12,516 bases of DNA from Synura sp. LO234KE (taxonomy: Eukaryota; Sar; Synurophyceae; Synurales; Mallomonadaceae), in contig VKHC01000400.1 in assembly GCA_015143735.1 (NCBI GenBank), forward strand, positions 1 through 12,516. The letters run 5' to 3'. Shown in pieces: positions 1 through 8,072 of the stretch. The position numbers and the translations under genes are program-made. Position 1 is the first letter of the stretch. Every line of letters begins with the position of its first letter. A model generated the notes under the pieces. The model did not search any database. It saw only the letters and a program-made list of their open reading frames with translations, and was not told the DNA's origin.

Positions 1-219
1 TCAAAAGGCTCAGCTTAATTATCAGCAAGACTTATGAAAGTCTATATTAAACAGCAAGTCAATATAAGACCAGTGAATGATATTACTAAGCTGATATACA
101 TGGCACAACAACAAGGAAATGCGAAAGATACAATCGATGTCTATGACTTAGGGAGCCACTATACATTGATGAATACCAAAAGATTCTTATTATATCATGT
201 AACTGATGTGCATGAAGCA
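1..219 (-). mobile_element. Possible 3' LTR start of the Ty3/gypsy element (partial)
   Basis: This stretch lies downstream, in the minus sense, of the chromodomain region and of a purine-rich tract. Read on the minus strand it begins with TG directly after the tract, as an LTR should. It is AT-rich and holds no recognisable coding motif. The window ends before any second LTR copy or inverted CA end could be checked, so calling it an LTR is inference from position only. It could equally be ordinary flanking DNA. Confidence 0.3.
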
Positions 220-236
220 CTCCCCTTATTCTCTTG
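220..236 (-). other. Candidate polypurine tract (plus-strand primer site)
   Basis: On the minus strand the bases read AAGAGAATAAGGGGAG, sixteen to seventeen almost uninterrupted purines, followed at once by TG. LTR retrotransposons carry such a tract directly before the 3' LTR, where it primes plus-strand DNA synthesis. Its place just after the chromodomain segment fits. Purine runs also occur by chance, so confidence is moderate. Confidence 0.4.
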
Positions 237-299
237 ACGGGTTGATCAAAATAAAAAGAACTAGGAGAATCGTTCATGATGTACAGGTATCAATCATCG

Positions 300-640
300 C
301 AACTTGTGGGAGCGAGGATTTTCATGGAAGTTGCTCTTTTGTCTTGGTCGGTGTAAGGTCGCCATGTGTTATCGTTAATTTTACATAAAATTGCGACGTC
401 TTCCGCGAAGATTTGTCACCAGGTTGATGATAAAACCAAAATCCTCATTTTCATGATGAAATGGAAGGAGCATGCAGAGTCTTGACACTTGGTAATTTAT
501 CTGTTTTTCCGGTAACTAATTTCTCGCTTTACAGAGCTTTTGACGCTCAAAGAATCCTTGTTAAGAGTGCGTTATTTCGTTGGCGGCCTATCGATGTAGG
601 TAACCAACACGTCAGAGTTAATTGGAAATGATGTCGGTTG
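300..640 (-). pseudogene. Integrase C-terminal GPY/F-like segment and chromodomain remnant
   Basis: At about 628-575 the minus strand reads FPINSDVLVTYIDRPPTK, the start of the GPY/F-type module that follows Ty3 integrase cores. After about 200 bases of poorer reading, about 377-346 gives NDNTWRPYTDQDK, which resembles the chromodomain signature NTWEPY with its conserved Trp. A following LIPV-type segment appears about 50 bases later in another frame. In chromoviruses this domain directs integration to particular chromatin. At least one stop and one frame change interrupt the region, so it is a relic. Confidence 0.65.
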
Positions 641-849
641 CTCTTGAAGAATCGACATGTGTTCATCGTCACTATTTTCTTGCGTCGCTCGTGCGACGTC
701 TATGAGTTTGGTTTGTACATTTTTTCAGTAGGATATATTTTACGACGGGTAATAGTCCTCTATCCAACTGAAGATTCCAGAAACAAGACAAGCAGCAGGA
801 GATGCACCGATTGCTTCATTAGTGTAAGCATTATGCGTTCTATCAAAAG

Positions 850-1500
850 GAAGTATGTACTCGAATTATTTATTAGATCGGTGATAAGCACAATATTACG
901 TATATTACAGGAATTTTTTTGATTGAACGCTCGACTATTCTGTTCTCTTGTTTGGAGGTGGTCAATGCAGTGAACATTTGTTCTGAGTCAACCGTTCTGT
1001 ATAATTCATTATCAAATGAATGTTACAAGACTGTGTACCTTTATTGGTAAGTACGTGTTGTGGTGCACCGCAGTATCTACCGATTCATGCTAAGCATGTC
1101 GCAAAAGTCTCCGCAGAGTGATTGGGTACAGAATGCAACTCTACGGAACGCGAAAGGTTATCGATTTTAAAAACAATGTATTTGCTTTCGTTGGCGTTTT
1201 TTCGGAAGTTTATCGTCTAATATATTGCGATCTTTTGCATTATATTCTTGAAACCGAGCGTAAAGGGATCACTGCCTTGTCGATATGATATTGTTTACTA
1301 ACATCTTGGGACAGCAATGACACTTTTTACGAATAGATATGATTATATGCGCTCTCATATTTTTTCATCGATGACCTTGTTTTGATTATGCGATCGCAGG
1401 TGCTAAATATCTAATCCCCCGTGTTTCAAACTATTAAAAAATCTAATTGCCCATGCGGCCAAAAATGGACTTATGGACTTAGCTGTCCTCTGAGTTTATG
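850..1500 (-). pseudogene. Ty3/gypsy integrase remnant (zinc-binding and DDE core)
   Basis: The N-terminal part is weak: LKHGGLDI at about 1437-1414, then HLRSHNQN, then KKCHCCPKM at about 1330-1300, in two frames, recall the HHCC zinc-binding region. The core is clear. KYIVFKIDNLSRSVELHSVP at about 1182-1123 holds the first catalytic Asp. GAPQHVLTNKGTQSC at about 1065-1021 corresponds to the second acidic motif, but has Asn where the family has Asp. SKQENRIVERS at about 957-925 keeps the third acidic residue. An LDRG motif follows near 770. Integrase joins the element cDNA to chromosomal DNA in the nucleus. Stops and the lost Asp mean no activity. Confidence 0.8.
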
Positions 1501-1633
1501 TTTATCTTTTGGAGTTGGCACCTTACATCCTTGTCGTTTATCGGCGCTGGGATCGAAATTGATGTATCGGGTTTGGGTTGTAGTGCGGGAAAATCAAGCG
1601 CATCATGAACTACTTCCTCCATGGGGTCTACCG

Positions 1634-1880
1634 TCATGGGGCGCGATGGCCCAACAGCTGTGTTTGTAGCAGGATCCCAGAGTGAGTCTCAACCTCATTA
1701 CTTTTGCCTTTCTGCATGTATGGAATCAGACTGCTGAAGTCGTCCAGCGACATAGCTATGATCTCCCCTAATATGCTCAACGAGACACAATATTGCACCC
1801 TTGCACTAGGAGCTTCCAGCGTCGGAACTCCCGGGAATTTCACCGGGTAAGATACGTTAGGTTCTTTTGGTCGGTACGCA
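1634..1880 (-). pseudogene. RNase H-to-integrase connector of the gypsy pol
   Basis: In one frame the minus strand reads VRRWKLLVQGCNIVS at about 1826-1782. In another, within an open stretch of 69 codons, it reads LDDFSSLIPYMQK at about 1743-1705. Ty3/gypsy proteins have here a segment of the form RRWxLLLQ...HIKGxxNxVADxxSRLxP. The parallel is good, including the order, with one frame change between the two halves. It links the RNase H domain to the integrase zinc-binding region and has no catalytic role. Confidence 0.6.
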
Positions 1881-2150
1881 GAGGTCTCGAATGAAGAACT
1901 TGAGTTCTCTGAATGCCCATATTAAGGCACGGAACTTTTTTATTTGCAGCGCTCAAGAGTATTTGTTGGTTGTTAAAAGTCTTCCTTAAAACTTGATGGG
2001 GTGCTCGACGTCATTTACGACTCGAAACACGTAGGCCCTTACTCAGTAGTCACATGCATTTGTCTGCAAGCAGACTAGAGAAAAGTTTTCTAAATAGAAT
2101 AACTTAGAACACGCTTCAATTGATGCTTTAATGTCATTAAACACTAATTC
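1880..2150 (-). pseudogene. Ty3/gypsy RNase H remnant
   Basis: One frame reads FNDIKASIEACSKLFYL at about 2145-2094. It continues to LQTNACDY, a stop, and VRAYVFRVVNDVEHPIKF at about 2075-1990. The segment ALIWAFRELKFFIRDL follows at about 1938-1890. This is the order of the RNase H domain that degrades the RNA of the RNA:DNA hybrid in reverse transcription. The motif normally written LQTDASDYGIGA has Asn for the catalytic Asp and a stop in place of Gly, so the domain is dead. The position after RT and before integrase is as expected for Ty3/gypsy. Confidence 0.8.
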
Positions 2151-2159
2151 GCTCGTTAC

Positions 2160-2903
2160 CTTAGACCAATTTTTCTGTGCTTACAATTCTTGACCCTTTC
2201 ATGCGACGGGTGCTCGAATGATTTCGAATGTGGCCTCGAAAATAATTAGCTTAAAACAAGATAGAGCTGAGGTTTCGGGAGGATACTTCCCTTTTTTCAC
2301 TAAACAATAATTCTGATCCCCCGTCAAATTCATGTCCAGTATACTCCACCTCCTCAAGGCAACGTTATATATTTGCCCTACACATAGTATCATTTTAAAA
2401 GAATGTTGTCCGTAGAATTCCTCCTATGATCCTCAGAATAGGATATCCCGATTCAGACTTCATATATGCAGTAAATTAATCCGTTCAAAACTTTAGTGCG
2501 CATAACACTTTGAAAGCATGCTGGCTCTTCTTTCATACGACAAGGACATCGGAGCCATTTAAATGTACTGTGATGCGTTAGAAAGGCAGTAATTGCGCTT
2601 GAGCTCAGGATAACACAAGGATAAGTCATGTGGGGGATGTTCTCCCACTCGACGCAGCATCAATTTAAGGCTAGGTATTGTTATTTCTAAGGATCCACGA
2701 GCCTTATATGATTACCTGAATTTGATACAAAATCTCCGAGAACCGTCTGGTTTCTCAGTTATATGTGGGTGTGAGTAATATGGTACCTGTGAAGGCTTAA
2801 CTGCGCCTAACTTTAGCATATTAACTTCTTGACGAGTGCTTTCTTCAAGTTTGGCATCCGATTGTGGCCGATGAGGACCAACATCACGTGTAGTGCTTCC
2901 CAC
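2160..2903 (-). pseudogene. Ty3/gypsy reverse transcriptase remnant
   Basis: An open stretch at 2903-2712 holds LKLGAVKPSQVPYYSHPH and KPDGSRRFCIKFR, the fingers region of a gypsy RT. In another frame at about 2597-2500 come FLTHHSTFKWLRCP and PACFQSVM, then LNGLIYCIYEV, the palm approach to the active site. Where the YLDD box should follow, the sequence gives a TGA at about 2453-2455, two codons fewer than usual and no Asp pair, then SYSEDH. Next come VEYTGHEFDGG and SEKRE at about 2349-2290. ANYFRGHIRNHSS at about 2247-2208 is the connection to RNase H. At least two frame changes and two stops are present. Confidence 0.88.
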
Positions 2904-3163
2904 GACTTCCCATCAACTTCAAAACTTAATATAACGACCATAGCCGGCTCGGGTTGTACTGCTAGGCTAAATTAGTGTAATATCTCGTTTTGAAAAAGGC
3001 GTTTTTTCTTGAAAGTCGATGAGAGCTACAGGTTCACTGATGATTAATTGAAAGATTTGAAATCAATATTCTCAGAGTGAAACAATTTATTTGGATCATT
3101 ATCTTCCACTTGCAGAGGACCATCTAGCGTAATTGGTATATGAATGCTGTCGATGTTAACGGC
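2904..3163 (-). pseudogene. Leader segment upstream of the gypsy RT
   Basis: The minus strand can be read as AVNIDSIHIPITLDGPLQVE, then LFHSENIDFKSF, then after further decay VQPEPAMVVILSFEVDGKSW, in shifting frames. I do not know a named domain for it. Its last part runs directly into the RT, so it is most likely the variable pol leader between protease and RT. No protease DSGA/DTGA motif is visible. Confidence is limited because the match is by continuity, not by a conserved motif. Confidence 0.4.
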
Positions 3164-3169
3164 TTTGAC

Positions 3170-4290
3170 TGTGACCCTCTGTATTGATATTGCACAAACG
3201 GAGACCTAACGTTTTGTGAGAGGAGGTGAAGTGACTTGGATACCGCCTGATCAATAGGATTCTCAACTTTTGAAAGTACCGTGTGCGCGCCGGAGGGGCA
3301 TTAAGTGGGGGACCCAACCTGCAGCATGAATGTATAACAGCTCCGGGATGTCGGGAGAACGTAGAAGACCGCACTAGTTAAAAGCACGGGGCTTGTGGGT
3401 GCCGTTGGTCAGATTGAAAACAATTGCAAGGGTAGAAAATAAGTCTGCTGTCCGCTGGAGGCCTCAGAGCGAGGCCTCTAAATTCTGCAGATCGTCCGCG
3501 TAGACGATAGGGCGGGAGGAATAAAGTCAGGCATCGGGACGTCGGAGCTGAAGCGGTGTCGGACTGGGAGTCGGGGAGTGTCAAGAAGACGTCAAAGGTT
3601 GCGAACAAGCAGGTAAAGAGACTATGAACTGGGAGAGACCGAAAAGGGTGTCCGGACAACGGTGAAACCCCGCTCTCAAGTTCAATAAGTCACTTGGCGA
3701 ATTCAACCGACATCCCGAAGCGCTGCCAGCAGCGAACAACTAGGGGGCTGGAGACCTAGTCAAATGCTTTGTTCATTTCCCAGAGACAGCGGCAGAGGGG
3801 CCGACTCACATCCCAAGAATGGATATTTAGAAGAGCCGCAGCTTGGCCGTATGAGTACCCCGATGCAAAACATAACCATGTTGAGTTGGAGATGAGACCC
3901 GATGTTTCATAAACAAGCCGGTGATCTGCTGGCTGGGCGATAAGACCGGTCCAAAGCTTGCAAAGTACTTCCATTGACATAATAGCGCGGACATCCATAT
4001 TGCTAAGTGAGGCATTTTGAGGAATGGGGACAAACCGCTTCCATTTCCAGGACACAAGAGAATATGTACGATTTTGCAATTATAGCCGGAGAACATATCT
4101 GGATGTGTTTGGTCTGTAAACCGAGGTTCCACCTGACAAGTTGCCTTGCTTGGAATGGATCATATCCAGAAGTTCTTCGATTGAAGGGCAGTATAAAGGA
4201 GTTGGATTGAGATGTCGATGTGGGAGGGGCAGCCTAAATGAAAAGAGAGGGTTCGAGTACGTTGAGGCGGGAATGTGAGGACAACGATTA
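3170..4290 (-). pseudogene. Non-LTR reverse transcriptase remnant with YADD intact
   Basis: In order on the minus strand: SIEELLDMIHSKQGN at about 4180-4136; a decayed PG-type motif; WKWKRFVPIPQNASL at about 4050-4006; RAIMSMEVLCKLWTGLI at about 3990-3940; an open segment ending LWEMNKAFD at about 3785-3759, with a TAG at 3756-3758 just after KAFD. The catalytic box IVYADDL lies at about 3508-3488, with TGA at 3464-3466 shortly after it and then GLQRTADLFSTLAIVFNLTN. A thumb segment LYIHAAGWVPHLMP lies near 3340-3300. This enzyme copies element RNA at a nicked target. The sequence keeps the YADD catalytic Asp pair, but stops and frame changes rule out a working protein. Confidence 0.87.
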
Positions 4291-5110
4291 TGTGCACGAC
4301 AAAAGACGAGCCCGTTTCTGGGTCCTCCGTGATGAGTCGTCGTGGAGGGTGAGGGTGAAGGAACAGGGTGCGTGCTGAAATGTCGTGTTGGAACATTTTG
4401 CAAGATACTAATGGAGAGCTGGATAAACTGAAAGGATATGGCAGGGAGCTTTGATGAGTAGAAATTGTTAAGCACCGTGCAACTTGCCTGCACTGAGGGT
4501 GTCCTCGCTTGTGGCTGAGTGAGTGCAGGAGTGGATAGACTACTCCTTCCGTTTCCGTGCATGCAGAGCGGAGCGTAGCAGTTTAAAGTCAATTGTCGCA
4601 GATAGAGACGAGGGAAGTAACGTCTACAGCACCCTGAGTCCGCCATGCCGTAGGGGACATACCCGTACCCCGAACCTCAGTGAGAGAACCCCATGAGGAA
4701 AGGTCAAAGCACCAATCATCCTCTCCCATTACGCAGTCACCCGAGCAATGCCTGCGGCGATCTCTGGTGTGGTCTACCTGGTTAACCAGCGTTGCCGTAG
4801 TGGATCTCTAGTATTCGTTGTCGCCTCGTACTCCAGTACTCTTTAAATTTGTTTCTCTCCATGCACCTCTTCCGTGCTGCGGAGCTTTCTGCAAGAGTGA
4901 GATTCTTGAGGTGATCGAGTCGACCGTTGGCTGCAATGGCGTCAGAGCCGGAGGGACCGAAAGAGGAGTCCAAGAGTTACAAAGTTTCTCTTGGAATGGG
5001 GCAAGCTGTTGGATCGAAGGGGAGCAACGATGTACCCAACGCCATACCGACTTTGAGTACCAGCCGCAAATGGATATATGTTTGGACGACCAAGGTGCTT
5101 CTGTGACCAA
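4291..5110 (-). pseudogene. Endonuclease-RT linker of the non-LTR element
   Basis: Two open minus-strand stretches cover most of this region. One spans 5110-4808 and contains APFQEKLCNSWTPLSVPP; the other spans 4646-4080 and is rich in Ser, Pro and His. Between them RKRCMERNKFKEYWSTRRQR (about 4875-4815) is a basic segment of the type that follows the endonuclease in such ORFs. QHDISARTLFLHPHPPRR (about 4392-4339) resembles the Pro-rich stretch just before the RT. No catalytic motif is expected here. The assignment rests on position between the endonuclease and RT segments and on composition, so it is tentative. Confidence 0.45.
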
Positions 5111-5289
5111 TTTTAAAGGGTAGTTTGCGCGTATTCTGGGGGCGAGGAGGTGACTTTCAGCGAGGATATATACTTAGCGATACGATGACAGAGTCCTCGC
5201 CTGGCTCATTTCACCTTTGTATTGCGATTCTAAAGGGCTGTTCACCGCATGATTCGAAGGGAAGGGCCAATTGGTAGCGAAGATCTGAA

Positions 5290-5580
5290 GTTGGCCCCCA
5301 CCAAGGAGATCTAAAATGGGTTTGTCAACAAAAATAATGCAGAGTTCAGAGGGATCAAACTTAAAATTTGAAATACGTGGACCCGATTGATGGTTAAGAA
5401 TGACGGCGTTCCCTCCACCTTAAATAAACTCCGGCGTCGCGCCCTTAGCGAGGCGTATTGGGTGTTGGAGACAAGGAACTCTGAATGGGGACCCAAGTCT
5501 ACGCTTGTTTCACAGCAGGTGTGTCCCTCGACGATCAGGAGCGGAGGGACGGACACCATCAACGAGGACGAGACAGTCAA
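5290..5580 (-). pseudogene. Non-LTR endonuclease C-terminal remnant
   Basis: An open minus-strand stretch of 89 codons reads VPPLLIVEGH, then LGPHSEFLVSNTQYASL, then VEGTPSFLTINRVHVFQILS. In apurinic-type endonucleases of non-LTR elements the corresponding parts are LLIVGDFN, a helix, and GTPTFxxxxxSVIDL. The GDFN box is changed to EGH and the metal-binding Asp is not visible. The N-terminal half is not found upstream, where the 3' tail of copy A begins at about 5680. The enzyme nicks the chromosomal target before reverse transcription. The match is moderate, resting on the GTPSFLT motif and on its place before the linker and RT. Confidence 0.5.
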
Positions 5581-5679
5581 CTATTGGAGAAGCTACCACG
5601 GGTGACTATATTGTTTTTTCTGTAAACATCTTATGAAAGGTTGTTCCCTCTGCACTACTTCTCTGAAAAATCGCATTTT

Positions 5680-5860
5680 AAATTAACGATGGGGTCAGAG
5701 ATAGAAAAACCTAACACTCAAGTGAGGTCCAAAAACCGCGCCCCCCACTAAACCAACCACTCCCCATGTACCAAACGGCAAACCCCGTGCCCGAGTGGGG
5801 AGCTCCGGGTGCCTACAGCCGGAGGTGACACTTAATCCCCCACTACATCCCCGAAGGCCA
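5680..5860 (-). repeat. 3' tail of non-LTR copy A
   Basis: This untranslated tail is shared with copy C (about 11980-12150) and, for its inner part, with copy B (about 8829-8905). On the minus strand all three carry a closing stem, an inner CTCGG and a GGTAC near the end of the loop. Copies A and C also share GTGGTT and TTTA downstream and end in AT-rich sequence near 5680 and 11980. The tail lies directly after the RNase H coding end, as a non-LTR 3' UTR should. GC content is high at 5740-5850. Confidence 0.75.
5760..5802 (-). other. Conserved 43-nt hairpin in the 3' tail, copy A
   Basis: On the minus strand CTCCCCA (5802-5796) pairs perfectly with TGGGGAG (5766-5760) around a 29-nt loop. 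The loop begins CTCGG and ends GGTACA. Compared with copy C, stem positions 2, 4 and 6 differ on both sides so that pairing is kept, while the loop is largely unchanged. A role in recognition of element RNA by its RT, or in RNA processing, is inference. Confidence 0.7.
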
Positions 5861-5949
5861 CAGGAGGAATAGAGAGGCAGTGAGAGCGGCCACAACAGGC
5901 GGTAGCTATACGCAAGATTGCATCACGGTGAGGAGGCGAAAGGTAGTGA

Positions 5950-6530
5950 GTCACCGGCAGTAAACGGCGATCTTGCGTTCGAAGAGGATGAAACACAAGG
6001 TCGCCGAGGACGACGAAGTAGAGTCAAGGAGCCGGCAACCGCAGTGGAGGAGCCAGAGCGTCCCCGAGCGCCAGGTGATCCGCCGCCGCATTGCCCAGGG
6101 CGTTTGGGAGGAACTACCCGTGTGCGCCTTGATCCAGGAAATGGCAATGTCGTAATGGCCACGGACATGTTGAAGGAGGCGACGGACGTGCTGAATGATG
6201 GCCTTATTACATCGAGCTTTGATAGAGTTGTCCCCGAAGAGGCGCACACAGTACCCGCTGTCTGTGATCAAATTGAGACGTCGGCGAACGGGCGTGGAGG
6301 AGGTCCAATCCGAGGCAAGAGTCCACTTTAGGGCATGGTAAAGAGCACGATTCCACCTCTCTGTTGTTGGTCGGACGAAGGGCCCCGAGCCAATAGCCGA
6401 ACACCGTAAAAAACTTTGGGTTCTTAGATGGGGCAAGGGAAGAACGGTTGGGCGGTATTCCAGTTCTTCAGGCAGATTCTGTGACCGTCGGGCGAAAGAA
6501 CAAGCTGTATGAGCTGAGGGACAAGCCACT
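5950..6530 (-). pseudogene. RNase H domain of non-LTR copy A
   Basis: In one minus-strand frame at about 6395-6350: YWLGALRPTNNREVE. After a frame change come LYHALKWTLASDW (about 6344-6306), LITDSGYCVRLFG (about 6274-6236, ITDS at 6268-6257 holding a catalytic Asp), then CNKAIIQHVRRLL and AISWIKAHTG (about 6146-6117). A one-base frame change near 6110 leads to ALGNAAADHLA, which keeps the last Asp motif. This is the RNase H that lies C-terminal to RT in some non-LTR clades. An N-terminal TDGS-like motif is only weakly visible near 6490. No RT of this copy is recognised upstream, so the copy is 5'-truncated or too decayed. Confidence 0.82.
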
Positions 6531-7300
6531 TCTCAAGGATGTGCTTGTGAGCGCGTATTGGTTCACCTGCTGCGCGTTCATGATGGACACCCGACACTGA
6601 TGCAAAAGGGGGGAGGGACAGAGGCGGAAGACATGATTGTACCTTCAATCATGTTGGATGACCATTGCACAGCACTTAAATTAATTTGCTTCATCGTTCT
6701 TAATGTGGTGTTGTTCTTCCAGCATGGAACAACTAGTGGTACTATCAGCCACCAGGCGCCCAATTTCTCTCCATTCTAAGACATTACATGCAAACATGTG
6801 CAGCGTTGGTCCTCATCAGCTTGAGCCACTCGAATACATGTTTAGGCGCTACTGCCAAGAAACGTTAACAAGTAGTGGTAATTGTTTGTTAGGATATTTG
6901 TTTCGTTTGCGCCTTACTGCTTGCTTCGGATAGGAGTACCATTTCATCTCAGAGTCAGTCTGTCCACTTAAGCAGCTACGCCGTAGACGAGAATGGCACT
7001 TGTCTCCTGTGTGTAGCTAGAAAGTGCCCTACTCGCGATGAAAATATTTTGAACAATGCACATCATCAGCTGATCCAATCGATGTGTTTCATATATTGGT
7101 GGCGGGGGTATCTTAGCTTGATTAGCTAATGAACAAGATCACGGACTATCATAACCAACGCTATATCACAATCAAATTATATTGAGGAGCTGTGGTTTTG
7201 CGCTTTGGGCAAATATTAATTAAAAATGGACGTAATTCCGCCGTATGGAAATCTTTAAAAATAAGAGTCCAAGTTAGAATACCGGCAGAAAAATATTGTA
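6531..7300. other. Stretch without recognised gene
   Basis: Between RNase H copy A and the TMEM256-like gene I see only short open stretches on both strands without family motifs. The part next to 6530 may be decayed sequence upstream of RNase H in the same element. From about 6900 the base composition becomes AT-rich like the host gene, so the upstream edge of the retroelement copy may lie at 6700-6900. No promoter or terminator can be supported. Confidence 0.4.
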
Positions 7301-7304
7301 AATT

Positions 7305-7823
7305 CTACAAAAGAGCAATAGCAAGCCACCCAGAAAGCAGAGTTACCCCGCCAACAGGGACAACATACGAAAATGGTTCTTTTTTCCCGGTAAGAACTAT
7401 GGCGTAAATAGAACCTAAGTGAAATTTAATTTTTATTGAAGCTATATGAGGTAGAGACAGAAGAGTCATGCCTGAGAATAGCGATAGTCCAGTCAATATC
7501 AGAGAGCCAGTGATTCGGCGCTTTGTGCCGGTCAACGAAGAACCGATCCCGAATAACAACAACGCATGGACCCACTGGAAATTCGTGGCCGTCTGCAATA
7601 GACATCAGGTCAGAAAAATGATATTTTCGTTCACTAAAATACAAAAACTATGACCTTCCATATGTCCTTATGCTCTTCGGATGCTTTCGTCAGTCCATGG
7701 GCACCAAACGCAGAAAGAGGTATAGTTAAAGCTCCTAAAAGTTTGCAATCATGCGAGGTTGTACAAAAAAACGATGAGTTTGCCTGCAACTCCGGCTGCG
7801 ATGGTATAATAGTTCTTGCTCAT
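7305..7823 (-). CDS. TMEM256: TMEM256/DUF423-family small membrane protein, four exons
   Basis: Exons on the minus strand are 7823-7784, 7734-7655, 7592-7472 and 7414-7305, joined in phases 1, 0 and 1. They give 116 residues from ATG to TAG, the usual length of the family (about 110-125). Family motifs follow in order: SAFGAHGL (residues 21-28), WVHALLL (47-53), LFSGSIY (78-84, made by joining exons 3 and 4), VPVGG (99-103) and GW (109-110). Four hydrophobic segments at about 6-24, 45-60, 67-89 and 97-116 indicate an integral membrane protein. The family's molecular function is unknown. Each intron removal restores a family motif or reading frame, which is strong support. Two of the three donors are GC. 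The gene shows no stop or frameshift, unlike everything around it, so it is probably a live host gene. Its ATG lies 6 nt after the stop of an upstream ORF. Confidence 0.88.
7415..7471 (-). other. Intron 3 of the TMEM256-like gene (57 nt, GC-AG)
   Basis: Minus strand: exon TTCTCAG, then GCATGA at the donor, ending CACTTAG before GTTCTATT. Removal makes LFSGSIY, the family form. The intron is 19 codons long without a stop, so retention would add 19 residues inside the third hydrophobic region. No GT donor that keeps frame and motif is available nearby. Confidence 0.7.
7593..7654 (-). other. Intron 2 of the TMEM256-like gene (62 nt, GT-AG)
   Basis: Minus strand: exon ATATGGAAG, then GTCATA at the donor, ending CTATTGCAG before ACGGCC. 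TTTCTGACCTGATG about 20 nt before the acceptor offers branch-point-like CTGAC and CTGAT. The intron contains in-frame stops and its removal joins DIWK to TATNFQWVH. Confidence 0.8.
7735..7783 (-). other. Intron 1 of the TMEM256-like gene (49 nt, GC-AG)
   Basis: Minus strand: exon GGAGTTGCAG, then GCAAAC at the donor, ending AACTTTTAG before GAGCTTTA. It has an in-frame TGA. Removal gives the N-terminus MSKNYYTIAAGVAGALTIPL, of the type found in this family. The nearest upstream GT would lead to a stop after splicing, so the GC donor is the best reading. Confidence 0.72.
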
Positions 7824-7829
7824 TTGTAA

Positions 7830-8072
7830 CTAGAATTGATACAAATACAATGCCGAATGCGGAAATTTCTGGAGAAACGAACCAAGAATATCATGCAGAC
7901 CAATTTCGACTTCTACGCTTCGTAGGTTGCACATCGAAGTAATTGACTGACTGAAGTTTATAATGATTCTAATATACGACCGAATCTTGTGACAGTCTTT
8001 AAAATTTTCTTCTTTAATTTCAGGTGCATCAATCATATTTTTTATTACCATCCAATCCCGTCCATTACACAT
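7830..8072 (-). CDS. Unknown 80-residue ORF upstream of the TMEM256-like gene
   Basis: This open frame of 80 codons on the minus strand ends with TAG at 7830-7832, only 6 nt before the ATG of the TMEM256-like gene. I recognise no family. The protein is mixed hydrophobic and charged, with DCHKIRSYIRIIINFSQS in the middle and no clear signal peptide. Its sequence is one unit of a diverged direct repeat. The second unit, about 290 bp upstream, gives a similar LSHKIRSI segment but with stops. It may be a real small gene, an exon of a larger gene with duplicated exons, or an accidental ORF in a repeat. Confidence 0.3.
   Translation of the reverse strand: MCNGRDWMVIKNMIDAPEIKEENFKDCHKIRSYIRIIINFSQSITSMCNLRSVEVEIGLHDILGSFLQKFPHSALYLYQF

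Larger units (their letters stand above)
220..3163 (-). mobile_element. Decayed Ty3/gypsy chromovirus-type LTR retrotransposon, pol region
   Basis: Along the minus strand, short reading-frame segments in changing frames give the whole Ty3/gypsy pol order: leader, RT, RNase H, integrase, GPY/F-like segment, chromodomain. In-frame stops and frame changes are frequent, and several catalytic residues are gone, so this copy cannot be active. No gag, protease, primer-binding site or 5' LTR is seen upstream. At about 3163 the gypsy-like reading gives way to the RT of a non-LTR element. The pol style (leader, single integrase and chromodomain at the end) resembles gypsy elements of oomycetes, algae and fungi. 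That comparison is from general knowledge of the family, not a search. Confidence 0.85.
3164..5580 (-). mobile_element. Decayed non-LTR retrotransposon (endonuclease C-terminus, linker, RT)
   Basis: Read on the minus strand this is the middle of a non-LTR element ORF: the C-terminal part of an endonuclease (about 5560-5290), a basic and Pro-rich linker (about 5110-4290), and an RT (about 4290-3170). The RNase H and 3' tail that end related copies in this window are missing here. The copy stops inside the RT thumb at about 3164-3200, where gypsy sequence begins. Such an internal end is not how these elements insert, so a deletion or recombination is likely. Frame changes and stops make it inactive. 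Confidence 0.75.

Noticed and set aside
638-922. Plus-strand open stretch of 94 codons
   Set aside because: It lies opposite the integrase C-terminal region of the gypsy relic, and the protein has no recognisable motif.
4818-5123. Plus-strand open stretch of 101 codons, Cys-rich near its start
   Set aside because: It lies opposite the minus-strand linker of the non-LTR element, and its Cys residues show no regular zinc-binding spacing. It is best seen as a shadow.
5760-5802. Self-cleaving ribozyme of hammerhead or twister type in the tail hairpin
   Set aside because: The hammerhead CTGATGA and GAAA boxes are absent and I could not fit a twister core. The hairpin is kept as a structure without an assigned class.
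5918-6331. Plus-strand open stretch of 137 codons, acidic and Pro/Arg-rich
   Set aside because: It is antisense to the RNase H of copy A. The GC-rich sequence has few stops by composition, and the minus strand carries the conserved motifs.
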